From: Candidatus Aminicenantota bacterium
GTDB lineage: Bacteria > Acidobacteriota > Aminicenantia > Aminicenantales > Aminicenantaceae
Length of the DNA stretch: 64,000 nucleotides
Assembly (NCBI GenBank): GCA_016927475.1
Contig: JAFGMO010000005.1
Coordinates: forward strand, 1 to 64,000
Direction of reading: 5' to 3'
Numbering within the stretch: position 1 is the first letter of the stretch; every line of letters starts with the position of its first letter. The translations under genes were made by a program, and so were the position numbers. This document shows positions 9,111-17,788 of the stretch, piece after piece. Under the pieces are notes generated by a model that saw only the letters and a program-made list of their open reading frames with translations, was not told the DNA's origin and did no database searches.

Positions 9111-9788
9111 ATGATGAAAGTGTTCGCCGGGAATTTTTTATCCGCCGTGCTGCCCGTAGTTTTTTTGGGAGTTGTTCTTTCGCTGATATGCCCGCTTCTA
9201 ATGGCGAGGTCCGAAGACCTCGATGCCCGGGTGAAAAAATTTCTCGACGACCACAGGTGGGGATGGGACGATATGAATGTGCCTGAAGTCGACGGCCGGA
9301 CGCTTCATGATATCATCCTTAAGAACAAATACACCCGGGCGCTTGAGATCGGTACCTCCACCGGGCATTCTTCCATATGGATAGCCTGGGCCTTGAGCAA
9401 AACGGGGGGTAAGCTGATCACCATTGAAATCGATGAAACCCGTCACCGGGAGGCTTTGGAAAATTTCGAGGAAGCGGGACTATCCCCTTATATTGACGCC
9501 CGATTGGGGGATGCCCACGAAATCGTTCCCGCCCTCGAGGGACCCTTCGACTTTGTTTTCAGTGACGCTGATAAATACTGGTACAAGAATTACCTTATCG
9601 CCGTTCTCCCCAAGCTGGAAGTTGGGGGGTGCTATACCACCCATAACGTCTCCCAAAGAGGACGAAGATGGCGCCGCAGCCGGGGGGGTGGAAGCGATTA
9701 TGTGGAATACCTGCTGAGCCTGGACAACATGGAAACCACATTTGACGACCGCGGCGCCGGATTGGCTATTAGTTATAAGCAAAAATAA
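9111..9788 (+). CDS. O-methyltransferase-like protein with N-terminal signal/anchor
   Basis: The 225-residue protein begins with a hydrophobic stretch (residues 8-31, FLSAVLPVVFLGVVLSLICPLL) that looks like an uncleaved anchor or signal. A class I methyltransferase core follows: RALEIGTSTGHSS (77-88) matches motif I of the caffeoyl-CoA/catechol O-methyltransferase family, LITIEIDETR binds the ribose, and FDFVFSDADK matches the metal-linked acidic motif. It lies 14 bases after the RND pump behind AGGAGG, so it is likely in the efflux operon. An exported SAM-dependent enzyme is odd because SAM is cytoplasmic; the domain may be anchored and face the cytoplasm, or may have another ligand. The fold is firm; the substrate and topology are open. 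Confidence 0.78.
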   Translation: MMKVFAGNFLSAVLPVVFLGVVLSLICPLLMARSEDLDARVKKFLDDHRWGWDDMNVPEVDGRTLHDIILKNKYTRALEIGTSTGHSSIWIAWALSKTGGKLITIEIDETRHREALENFEEAGLSPYIDARLGDAHEIVPALEGPFDFVFSDADKYWYKNYLIAVLPKLEVGGCYTTHNVSQRGRRWRRSRGGGSDYVEYLLSLDNMETTFDDRGAGLAISYKQK

Positions 9789-9822
9789 TGAATAATGCAG
9801 GCGAGTCTGAATTATTCACAGG
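9789..9822. repeat. Short inverted copy of the AATAATGCAGG-type repeat end
   Basis: TGAATAATGCAGG begins one base after the methyltransferase stop and TGAATTATTCACAGG follows six bases later, so TGAATAAT and ATTATTCA can pair. It lies exactly between two convergent genes. The ends match the dispersed element described at 36113-36262. It might serve as a bidirectional terminator, although no strong T-tract is present. Confidence 0.55.
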
Positions 9823-11090
9823 TCGAGTTCAATACCTTCCGGAGTTTTGTGCAGGGGACTCAAGGAATCAAAAACCTTGCCGCTGTGGACAACATAAAAG
9901 GCTTTTCCGTCCACCTTTACTTCCCAGAAGGGATAAAAATGGCTGTAGCTTAAGTCGGAGTAGATGTACTTCAGGTTGGCATCGACCGTTTTGAATTCCT
10001 TGGCCCCTGTTTCAGCCATGGTAAGGTTGACGGCCTCGTTTTTGCTGAGGAAGCGGAAGGGTCTATCGAGGGCGGCGCATTCGTGATAATTGCCGTTGTA
10101 TGGATTAAGGATCAAAAGAGCTCCGGCGCGTTCCTGTCCTTGGGGGGCGAAAGGAACAATATAATAAAACCGCTTTTGCTCCTGATGATAAGCCAGAAGA
10201 GCTTGTAAGGGTTGGCTTTTTTTAAGACAGCTAAGTTCTTTGTGTTTGGTCAGGTTGTATTTTTTCACATGTTTAGCGGCCCAATTAACAGCTTCTTCCT
10301 TCGAAAGAATTTCGGAGGTTTTACCGGTATACATTTTTTCCACGCGGACTTTTCCCCTTGTATTGGGAGGTTCGACGACGGCGGCGTATTCTCCATAATA
10401 GGGTGCCGTCATCCAGCTGGTGATGCTGACGCCCTGGGCCCAGTAACCGCCGTACCAGCCTTCGCTGCTGATGACCGGGACTTTGTGTGATGGAGCTTCG
10501 ACAACGATATGGTCGGAGGGCGGGGGGCCCGGATTGATGATGCCGATGTTTTTCAGGTTGACTGTATTGTTTGATTCCGGTTCGCTGTCAGTCGTATAGC
10601 GGTAAACGACGATCCAGTGGCCGCCGTTCTGCAGAGTGGCGCTGGGATAACCCATACGCTTCATCCAGTAGAACATATCGTGCAGGACCCTCTCACCGTC
10701 GTTGTTGTGGAAAACGGAGAAACTTCCGGGTGCCGATTCTTTAAGGCTCATGATGGCCCCCTTAACCGCATCCGGGTGCTTGTACGGGGAGCTGATATAA
10801 GCCGTGTTAACTTGATAATCCTGCATCCAGCTATGAATGGTGTTTTGGTTGGATGTCAAGTCTGCGGTCTGCCAGGATGGGGTGACCGGGACAGCGGGTT
10901 TCTGAGAGCAGCAAAAATGGATAATCATTTGGGCGGCGGCGGCTCCACACCAATGACTTTGTTTCTGGCAGTAGGCGGATAGGGAGCCGACGTCGCTTTC
11001 GACATCATAGGAATAATCACAGCTTACCAGAAGCAAGAAAAGGGCTAAGGCCGGAAGGCATATGATCCTCTTTTTATGGGAGAAAGGCAT
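9816..11090 (-). CDS. Lipoprotein with papain-like (C39-type) cysteine peptidase signature
   Basis: This 424-residue protein has a lipoprotein signal with lipobox LVSC (Cys24). The early segment C41-Q-K-Q44-S-H-W-C48-G-A-A fits the Gln...Cys-Gly-Ala-Ala active site of papain-like C39 peptidases. GGH158WIVVY fits the catalytic His, and an IINPGPPP turn lies where the Asn/Asp is usually found. The C-terminal half (about 250-424) contains repeated LSKEEAV.../LSKNEAVNL segments and may bind substrate. Asp25 follows the lipidated Cys, which in Enterobacteria favours inner-membrane retention. The gene is transcribed toward the methyltransferase gene. A peptidase or amidase role is inferred from the motif; the substrate is unknown. 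Confidence 0.62.
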   Translation of the reverse strand: MPFSHKKRIICLPALALFLLLVSCDYSYDVESDVGSLSAYCQKQSHWCGAAAAQMIIHFCCSQKPAVPVTPSWQTADLTSNQNTIHSWMQDYQVNTAYISSPYKHPDAVKGAIMSLKESAPGSFSVFHNNDGERVLHDMFYWMKRMGYPSATLQNGGHWIVVYRYTTDSEPESNNTVNLKNIGIINPGPPPSDHIVVEAPSHKVPVISSEGWYGGYWAQGVSITSWMTAPYYGEYAAVVEPPNTRGKVRVEKMYTGKTSEILSKEEAVNWAAKHVKKYNLTKHKELSCLKKSQPLQALLAYHQEQKRFYYIVPFAPQGQERAGALLILNPYNGNYHECAALDRPFRFLSKNEAVNLTMAETGAKEFKTVDANLKYIYSDLSYSHFYPFWEVKVDGKAFYVVHSGKVFDSLSPLHKTPEGIELDL

Positions 11091-11115
11091 AAAACACCTC
11101 CTTTATGAGAATTGT

Positions 11116-11209
11116 CCTGGATTATCCATGAGACATGTTCCGCTTATTCAGTCCCGAGTTCTTATGTCCCTGAATTCCTTGGCATCACTGAGCTTAAGGA
11201 TAATCCAGG
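11116..11209. repeat. 94-bp element with 12-bp perfect inverted ends
   Basis: CCTGGATTATCC (11116-11127) is the exact reverse complement of GGATAATCCAGG (11198-11209). The CCTGnATTAT ends resemble those of the dispersed AACCTG element, but the interior is different. It occupies part of the 525-base gap between the lipoprotein and the fucosidase genes. A related AATAATCCAGGATAAT stretch lies near 11543-11558. The rest of the gap shows no convincing gene; it also holds the palindrome at 11496-11525. Confidence 0.6.
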
Positions 11210-11495
11210 TTTTCGACACGTTTCGTGTCTTCATGAACCGAACAAACTGCGGACAGCAGGCAAATGGATCGCCGGAATCCCTTTCTACGAAGCGCTGACT
11301 TTTCGCCTTGCTTATTCCTTCTAATATAAAATTTAGTGCGGTTACGAAAAAAGTCAAGCGGCCGCCCATAATTTTTACGCCGGGAAAAACACGTTTAGGT
11401 CTGGATCTTTTATTCTTCTTAACACCCCAGGCCAAATTTATGAATTTTTCATGCTCAGAAGCACCCACGCATGAAAAAAATTATTGCCTATAATT

Positions 11496-11525
11496 CTGGA
11501 TCACCCGGATGAACCGGGTGATGAC
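11496..11525. repeat. 30-bp palindromic dispersed repeat, copy 2
   Basis: This block is identical base for base to 1291-1320, with the same ATCACCCGG/CCGGGTGAT stem. It lies 90 bases upstream of the fucosidase start and is not followed by a T-run, so here it would sit in the leader or promoter region of the glycan locus. Confidence 0.8.
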
Positions 11526-11615
11526 TGTTGTTATTTTCTAGGTAATAATCCAGGATAATTATGATAGAATCGGTAGAGCTTCTCCTGTTTAATTGACTGG
11601 ATAAAAGGAGAGAAT

Positions 11616-13145
11616 ATGAATAAAACCCTATTGCCTATATTCGGTCTTTTATTTTTTTGGGGTGCTTTTGTTTTTTTGTCTTCAGCCGCAAGAGAAGAGC
11701 AATACTTTCCGCCCGAGGATCCGCTTGTCAGGGAAAAACTGGAGGAGTGGCAGGACCTGAAGTTCGGGCTGTTGATGCATTGGGGGCCCTACTCCCAGTG
11801 GGGAATTGTGGAGTCCTGGTCGATTTGTTCCGAGGACGAGGACTGGTGCCGTCGCAAAAGCGGGGATTATGAAGAATATAAGCGGACCTATGAGAAACTA
11901 AAGGTAACTTTCAATCCCGAAAAATTCGCCCCGGAGAAATGGGCCGCCGCCGCCAAAAAGGCCGGCATGCGTTACGTCGTTTTCACCACCAAGCATCACG
12001 ATGGATTCTGCATGTTTGACACGGAATGGACGGATTATAAAATCACCGACACAGCCTGTCCTTTCAGCAGCAATCCCAAGGCGGATGTTACCCGTGAGAT
12101 TTTTAAGGCCTTCCGGAATGAGGGATTCTGGGTCGGGGCCTATTTCTCGAAGCCCGACTGGCACTGTGAGGACTACTGGTGGCCGAATTTTGCCACACCG
12201 GACCGGAACGTCAATTACGATATCAAAAAATATCCCGAAAGGTGGAAAAGATTCGTTGATTTTACGCATGGGCAGGTTGAGGAATTGGTGTCCAACTATG
12301 GGCCGGTCGACATTCTTTGGCTCGACGGGGGGTGGGTCCGGCCTAAAACGCAGGAAGAGATCAGGGCCGCCGTTTGCAGCCCGGATTACAAATTTATTCG
12401 CATCCGGAGCCAGGATATCGACATGCCCTGTCTGGCCCGAATGGCCCGTTCCAAGCAGCCGGGGATCATCATCGTCGACAGGGCCGTTCCCGGACCTTAC
12501 CAGGATTACCTGACGCCCGAGAACCGCGTCCCGGAAAAAGCCCTGCCTTATCCCTGGGAATCGTGCATCATCTCCGGCGGCGGATGGTCCTGGGTTCCCG
12601 ATGCCTCCTACAAAACGGCCGAGGAGATCGTTCATATGCTGGTGGATATCGTCAGTAAAGGGGGAAACCTGCTGTTGAACATAGCTCCCGGCCCGGACGG
12701 TGCTTGGGACGAAGCCGCTTACGACCGTTTGGAGAAAATCGGCTGCTGGATGGAGGTCAACGGCGAAGCCATTTATGAGACGCGGCCCCTTTCCCCATTT
12801 TATGAAGGGAAGATACGTTTGACCCGCAAAAAAAAGGGTGCCGTCTACGCCGTCTACCTTGCCGGACCTCAAGAAAGTTTCCCCCCGTCCCGCATTCATC
12901 TGGATTCTCTTCGGCCGGATGAAGGAGCCCGGGTGACGCTTCTGGGCGCCGAAGGGGAATTGGAATGGAAGGAAGGCGGGAGCGGAACCGTAGTGGGTAT
13001 CCCCGAAAAGATTCGAAAAAATCCTCCCTGTTTGTTTGCCTGGACCATAAAAATCTCCAACATAAAGGAAAAAGGAGCACGAAATGCAGGAAAAAATGCT
13101 GATCTGGGCCTTAACGCTGGTGCTGGCGGCCGGATTATGCGCTGA
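11616..13145 (+). CDS. Alpha-L-fucosidase (GH29), secreted
   Basis: The 509-residue product has a signal peptide (about 1-24) and the GH29 catalytic barrel: LKFGLLMHWGPYSQWG near residue 48-63, YVVFTTKHHDGFCMFD, and VDILWLD237GGW with the expected nucleophile Asp237. The C-terminal part is the usual beta-sandwich. GH29 enzymes release alpha-linked fucose from glycans by a retaining mechanism. AAAGGAGAGA precedes the ATG. The end overlaps the next gene by 62 bases, so the two are probably co-transcribed. A His-His-Asp-Gly motif supports activity. With the mannosidases downstream, a fucosylated, mannose-containing glycan is a plausible target, by inference. Confidence 0.9.
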   Translation: MNKTLLPIFGLLFFWGAFVFLSSAAREEQYFPPEDPLVREKLEEWQDLKFGLLMHWGPYSQWGIVESWSICSEDEDWCRRKSGDYEEYKRTYEKLKVTFNPEKFAPEKWAAAAKKAGMRYVVFTTKHHDGFCMFDTEWTDYKITDTACPFSSNPKADVTREIFKAFRNEGFWVGAYFSKPDWHCEDYWWPNFATPDRNVNYDIKKYPERWKRFVDFTHGQVEELVSNYGPVDILWLDGGWVRPKTQEEIRAAVCSPDYKFIRIRSQDIDMPCLARMARSKQPGIIIVDRAVPGPYQDYLTPENRVPEKALPYPWESCIISGGGWSWVPDASYKTAEEIVHMLVDIVSKGGNLLLNIAPGPDGAWDEAAYDRLEKIGCWMEVNGEAIYETRPLSPFYEGKIRLTRKKKGAVYAVYLAGPQESFPPSRIHLDSLRPDEGARVTLLGAEGELEWKEGGSGTVVGIPEKIRKNPPCLFAWTIKISNIKEKGARNAGKNADLGLNAGAGGRIMR

Positions 13146-16100
13146 AAAAAGAGCGTCATCCCGGCCGGTGCGGTATTGGAAAGGTTATTCGCGTTCCCTG
13201 GGCGGACAGGTCTTCAAGTACCATTCCCCCCGCTCCAGTGCAGATTCGGCCCTTCTTGTCCGCTCCGTTGATTCAAACCGGCCCGTCGCCTGGGAAACCG
13301 AATCCCTTCCCCAAGATTTGGAGGGAGAAAGCCTGGAATTCGTCTGGATGTTCGGGATCGACGTCAATACGGACAGCCGGACATTTACCCTGTTTGTCAA
13401 TGACCGGTTTTGTTTGACTTTTTGCAATCCTAAAACGATTGAGACCCGAAAGTGGACCGTGAAGGGTAAAAAAGGCGAAGAGCTTACTTTTAACGCCACT
13501 ATGATTGATAAATACGATGATCTGATGGGCTACGCCGTTTTGAAAATTCCCCGGGCCCTGGTGCTCCCCGGAAAACCACAGAAACTGAAAGTTGCCGGCG
13601 AGACGGCGGGAAGCAGGGCCTGGTACATGACTTTCGAAGCGTCCCTTGAAGAAGATGTCGGTATTCGCCCCGTTCCCGCCGTTATCCGGGAAGGTGACCA
13701 GATGAAGCAGATCCTCATTTTCGACTTCGTCCACCTGGGGGAAAAGACGGACGGTGTGCTTGAACTGGATACGGGACAAACCGAAAGTTTTACGCTTGAT
13801 GAGGGATTCACGCCGCTGGAGGTGTCTGTGCCGGCCGTCACCGAACCCAGGGAAATGCGGGCATCGGTTCATTTGAAGGATGGAACCGTTTTCGAAAAAT
13901 CCTTCTCCGTGAAGCCCGTCCGGCATTGGACCGTATATCTTGTGCAGCACACCCATACCGATATCGGCTACACCCGGACCCAGTCGGAGATCCTGCCCGA
14001 GCACCTCCGGTTTATCGACTACGCCCTGGATTTCTGCGACCGGACGGACGGCTATCCGGAAGATTCCCGCTTCCGCTGGACCTGTGAGAGCTCCTGGGCC
14101 GTACAGGAATACCTGCGCCGGCGTCCATCCCGGCAGGTGAAACGATTGGTCCAGAGAGCGGCCGAGGGAAGAATTGAGGTGACGGCGCTTTTCGCCAACA
14201 TGTCGGAGCTGCCCGATGAAAACCTGCTGGCCGCGATGCTTCAACCGGTCCGAACCATCAGGGAAGCCGGCATTCCCGTCCGGACGGCCATGCAGAACGA
14301 CGTCAACGGGGCGGCTTGGTGCCTGGTGGATTATTTCGACGGCGCGGGAATAAACGGCCTGGTTATGGGAGAACACGGCCACCGGGCGCTTATCCCTTTC
14401 GAACGCCCGACGCCGTTCTGGTGGGAATCCCCTTCGGGAAAGCGGATCCTGGCTTTCCGGGCCGAACATTACCATATCGCTAACCAATGGGGAATCCATA
14501 CCGGATATTTTCCCGGATTTGAAAAGGGCCTTCTTCGCTACCTGGAAGACCTGGCCGGGAAAGGCTATCCTTTTTCACGGATTTCCCTTCAATACGGAGG
14601 GTATTTAACGGACAATTCGCCGCCGGCCCTGGCCGGATGCGAAATGATCCGGCGATGGAATGAAAAATACGAATGGCCCCGCCTGCGCAGCGCGACGGCG
14701 GGAGAGTTTGTGGAGCATATACAAAAAAACCATGGAACACAGATTCCCGTCCACCGGGCGGCCTGGCCCGATTGGTGGACGGACGGTTTCGGCTCAGCGG
14801 CCCGGGAAACAGCCCGGGCGCGAAGGCTTCAATCCCGGGCGGCGGCCTGCAGCACCCTGCTGGCGGCGGCCAAACTCCGGGGAGCCTTTCTCCCCGATGG
14901 CATCAATAAAAGGCTCGAGCGGATTCACGAAGCCCTTTTGTTTTATGGCGAGCATACCTTCGGAGCGGCCGAAAGCATCAGCGACCCCGATGCGGCCAAC
15001 AGCGTTTTGCAGTGGGGGGAGAAAGCGGCTTATGTCTGGGAAGCATCGAAGAAGCTTTTTTTGTTTGAGGAAGAAATCTTGGGATTGATGCAGGGGGAAT
15101 GTCCGAAGGCCGGCGTGCCGGTTTTGACTGTCTACAATACCCTCAACCGAACCCGCTCCGGGCTTTTGGAAGTGTCCATCGACCATGAGATCATCGATCC
15201 CAAAAAGGAATGCCGGATTATTGCTGAGGACGGCAGTGTTTTGGAGGCTCGTCCGCTGGAGAGCCGGTCCGACGTCACAAAGTGGGCGATATGGGTCGAA
15301 GACGTTCCCCCTTTGGGCTGCAGGACCTTCCGGATCGAGACGGGACCGGGAGCTGCTGCTGCGCCGAAGGAAGAAAAATTCCAGGGTATTCTGGAAAATG
15401 ATTTTTACAGGCTGGAATATCTTCCGGGGAAGGGCGGTGCGTCCGTTCTTTTCGATAAGGAACTCAATAAAAATCTCCTTGATCCCTCATCTTTCTGGAA
15501 TTTGGGAGAGTTCATCTACGAGAGGTTGGGCAACCGGGAGCAGCTGGAAAGTTTCACTTTGAACGCCTATGCACGGACTTCCTGGGACGATGTGCGGGTG
15601 GAAAATATGGTGGACGGGCCCATCTGGAAAAGTCTTTTTCTCAAAGGATTTGCTCCGGCCTGCGCCGCGAGTGATGGGATAACCTGCGAAGTCCGGCTGT
15701 TTCACAAAACGAAACGCATCACATTGCATTACGCCATGAAAAAAAGACCGGTAAGGGAGCCAGAGGCTGTCTATGTAGCCTTTCCTTTTTTCCTTCCCCT
15801 GGGCCGTTTGGTGTTCGAAGCCCAGGGAGGAACGGTCATTCCCGGGTTGGACCAGCTCGAAAAAACGGCGTCCGATTGGAACACGATCCAGAATTTTGCA
15901 GCCGTCCGAGGCCCCGAAGAACAGATTGTTTTTGTCAGCCCCGATATTCCTCTTGTCCAGTTGGGAGCGATCAATCTCGGCTGTTTTCAAGCCGTATCCC
16001 TTCCCCAAAGCATGCACATCTATTCCTGGGTATTGAACAATTATTGGACGACTAATTTTAAGGCTTCACAGTCGGGAGAGATCCGCTGGTCCTTCGTTCT

Positions 16101-16497
16101 TACTTCAGGTACGGAGACTTCGAACGAATCCGCCGTCCGCTTCGGCCGTGAAAGTTTGGTGCCCTTTTTGGCCCGGGTTCTTCCCCCTGAAAGCGGGAGT
16201 GAAGGGCCGTATGCCTGGTCCCTATGGGATGGTCCGGCGGAAAGTCTTGTTCTGATCGCCGCCGGGCTTTCGACCGATGGGGACGGGGTTATCTTCCATC
16301 TGCGGGAGACCGGGGGGCGGGAGGTCCGCCTCGATGAAGCCGCCCTGCTCAAGGCGACCGGGGCCGTTTCGCTGGCCGAAGTAAATGTTTTAGGAAATGA
16401 AATAAGGTCTGCGAAACCGGCTGCAGTCTTTGGGCCCCATGAGAGTAAGTTTCTCAAGGTTAAAACAGCAGTGCCGGAAAAAAAGAGAGGGAAATGA
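13084..16497 (+). CDS. Secreted GH38-family glycosidase (alpha-mannosidase-like, divergent)
   Basis: The 1137-residue product carries a signal peptide (cleavage near GLCA-E), an N-terminal beta-sandwich region (to about 280), and a GH38-type catalytic domain beginning at H289-T-H291-T-D293-I-G-Y. The conserved H-x-D-x-G metal site is thus present as H291-T-D293-I-G. A later M403-Q-N-D406-V-N-G segment is a candidate nucleophile region. The remaining half matches the beta-rich C-terminal domains of GH38 proteins. It differs from the classic GH38 at 18682, which has HAHLDTAW and LPDVFGY. The start is chosen by AAAGGAGCACGAA before ATG 13084. Family placement is good; linkage specificity is unknown. 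The stop overlaps the next ATG. Confidence 0.78.
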   Translation: MQEKMLIWALTLVLAAGLCAEKRASSRPVRYWKGYSRSLGGQVFKYHSPRSSADSALLVRSVDSNRPVAWETESLPQDLEGESLEFVWMFGIDVNTDSRTFTLFVNDRFCLTFCNPKTIETRKWTVKGKKGEELTFNATMIDKYDDLMGYAVLKIPRALVLPGKPQKLKVAGETAGSRAWYMTFEASLEEDVGIRPVPAVIREGDQMKQILIFDFVHLGEKTDGVLELDTGQTESFTLDEGFTPLEVSVPAVTEPREMRASVHLKDGTVFEKSFSVKPVRHWTVYLVQHTHTDIGYTRTQSEILPEHLRFIDYALDFCDRTDGYPEDSRFRWTCESSWAVQEYLRRRPSRQVKRLVQRAAEGRIEVTALFANMSELPDENLLAAMLQPVRTIREAGIPVRTAMQNDVNGAAWCLVDYFDGAGINGLVMGEHGHRALIPFERPTPFWWESPSGKRILAFRAEHYHIANQWGIHTGYFPGFEKGLLRYLEDLAGKGYPFSRISLQYGGYLTDNSPPALAGCEMIRRWNEKYEWPRLRSATAGEFVEHIQKNHGTQIPVHRAAWPDWWTDGFGSAARETARARRLQSRAAACSTLLAAAKLRGAFLPDGINKRLERIHEALLFYGEHTFGAAESISDPDAANSVLQWGEKAAYVWEASKKLFLFEEEILGLMQGECPKAGVPVLTVYNTLNRTRSGLLEVSIDHEIIDPKKECRIIAEDGSVLEARPLESRSDVTKWAIWVEDVPPLGCRTFRIETGPGAAAAPKEEKFQGILENDFYRLEYLPGKGGASVLFDKELNKNLLDPSSFWNLGEFIYERLGNREQLESFTLNAYARTSWDDVRVENMVDGPIWKSLFLKGFAPACAASDGITCEVRLFHKTKRITLHYAMKKRPVREPEAVYVAFPFFLPLGRLVFEAQGGTVIPGLDQLEKTASDWNTIQNFAAVRGPEEQIVFVSPDIPLVQLGAINLGCFQAVSLPQSMHIYSWVLNNYWTTNFKASQSGEIRWSFVLTSGTETSNESAVRFGRESLVPFLARVLPPESGSEGPYAWSLWDGPAESLVLIAAGLSTDGDGVIFHLRETGGREVRLDEAALLKATGAVSLAEVNVLGNEIRSAKPAAVFGPHESKFLKVKTAVPEKKRGK

Positions 16498-17537
16498 TGT
16501 TGTCCTCAAGGGAGCGGGTCGTCCGCTGTCTGACTTTCACCGGGCCGGACCGGGTTCCCCGCGACCTTTGGCTTTTACTATGGGCTGAGAAGAACCAGCC
16601 AAAAGCAACAGCCGAGCTCAGAAACAGGTATCCGGGGGATTTCCAGACCGCCGCTTATTTTTATCCTCCTTCTTCAAAAATCAAGGGGGATCCCTATGCC
16701 GCCGGCGAATACCGGGATGAATGGGGGTGTGTGTTCCACAATATCCAGGAGGGAATCATCGGCGAGGTCAAGAATCCCATGGTCCGGGACCTTTCCGGCT
16801 GGAAACGGGTCGAGCCGCCCTACGAACAGCTTCCACCGGACCGGAACAAGGCTTATGAAGATATCCGCAGGTTTTACGGGGAGACAAAAAAATTCGTCCT
16901 GGCCAATGCCTGCCCCCGCCCCTGGGAGCGGTACCAGTTTTTGCGGGGAACGGAAAATGCTCTGACCGATATTTTAACCAGGGAAAAGGAATTTGAGGCG
17001 CTTCTTCAGTGCATCCATTCTTTCTACCTGACCGAACTGGAGTTCTGGGTCAAAGCCGATGTGGACGGCATAACCTTTATGGATGATTGGGGAGCCCAGG
17101 ACCGGCTTCTTATTCCCCCCGACATATGGAGGGAATTGTTCAAACCGCTCTACAAGGATTACTGCGACCTGGCCCGTTCCCGGGATAAGTTTGTCTTCAT
17201 GCACTCGGACGGCTGGATTGAGGATATCTATCCCGATCTGGCGGAAGTGGGCGTGAATGCCGTCAATTCCCAGCTTTTCTGCATGGATATGGAGAACCTG
17301 GCCCGAACGGTCAAGGGAAAGCTGACCTTCTGGGGGGAGATCGACCGCCAGCATGTGCTTCCTTCTCCCGATCCCGCAGAGGGACGCAGAGCGGTCCGGG
17401 AAGTTATCCGTCATCTCTACGATCCCTCCGGGGGAGTTATCGCCCAGTTCGAATTCGGCCCGGGAGCCAATCCGGAAACGGCACTGGCTATCTTTGACGA
17501 ATGGGAAAAGACACACGATCCAACCGTTTGTAGGTGA
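16494..17537 (+). CDS. Uroporphyrinogen decarboxylase-like protein (UroD superfamily)
   Basis: This 347-residue cytoplasmic protein has the UroD/cobalamin-independent methyltransferase-like barrel: MLSSRERVVRCLTF at the start, PDRVPRDLW, a central DVDGITFMDDWGAQDRLLI segment, KFVFMHSDGWIEDIYPDL and LTFWGEIDRQHVL. Similar proteins are often encoded with glycoside hydrolases or corrinoid methyltransferases rather than in heme synthesis. It is therefore unlikely to be HemE, which normally sits with hem genes and has a different N-terminal RxP motif. The ATG overlaps the stop of the GH38 gene, so it is in the same operon. A role in methyl transfer or demethylation of sugars is possible but unproven. 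Confidence 0.8.
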   Translation: MMLSSRERVVRCLTFTGPDRVPRDLWLLLWAEKNQPKATAELRNRYPGDFQTAAYFYPPSSKIKGDPYAAGEYRDEWGCVFHNIQEGIIGEVKNPMVRDLSGWKRVEPPYEQLPPDRNKAYEDIRRFYGETKKFVLANACPRPWERYQFLRGTENALTDILTREKEFEALLQCIHSFYLTELEFWVKADVDGITFMDDWGAQDRLLIPPDIWRELFKPLYKDYCDLARSRDKFVFMHSDGWIEDIYPDLAEVGVNAVNSQLFCMDMENLARTVKGKLTFWGEIDRQHVLPSPDPAEGRRAVREVIRHLYDPSGGVIAQFEFGPGANPETALAIFDEWEKTHDPTVCR

Positions 17538-17788
17538 TGATTGCCTAGGGTGCCAGAACTCCTTCCATGTTCTGTCTTGAATAATCCGGTTTGGATTTTC
17601 CATTGGCTTGACTCACCTTACATGAAAATATTTTAAACAACCCTCTTTTTTCTTATCCGAATCAGCAATTGTCCTCCCTGGGGGACACCTGGATTTAGCT
17701 TTTCGCCTGAAAGAAAGTGGCATGGAAACTGCAATAAAAAGGGTGCAGGGGAAGAAAAGAAGATGTGGTTTTTGTAAGGAGAAAGAAG

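Noticed and set aside
13273-14499. Reverse-strand open frame of 408 codons opposite the secreted GH38
   Set aside because: No start signal or recognisable domain; the forward gene accounts for the coding signal.
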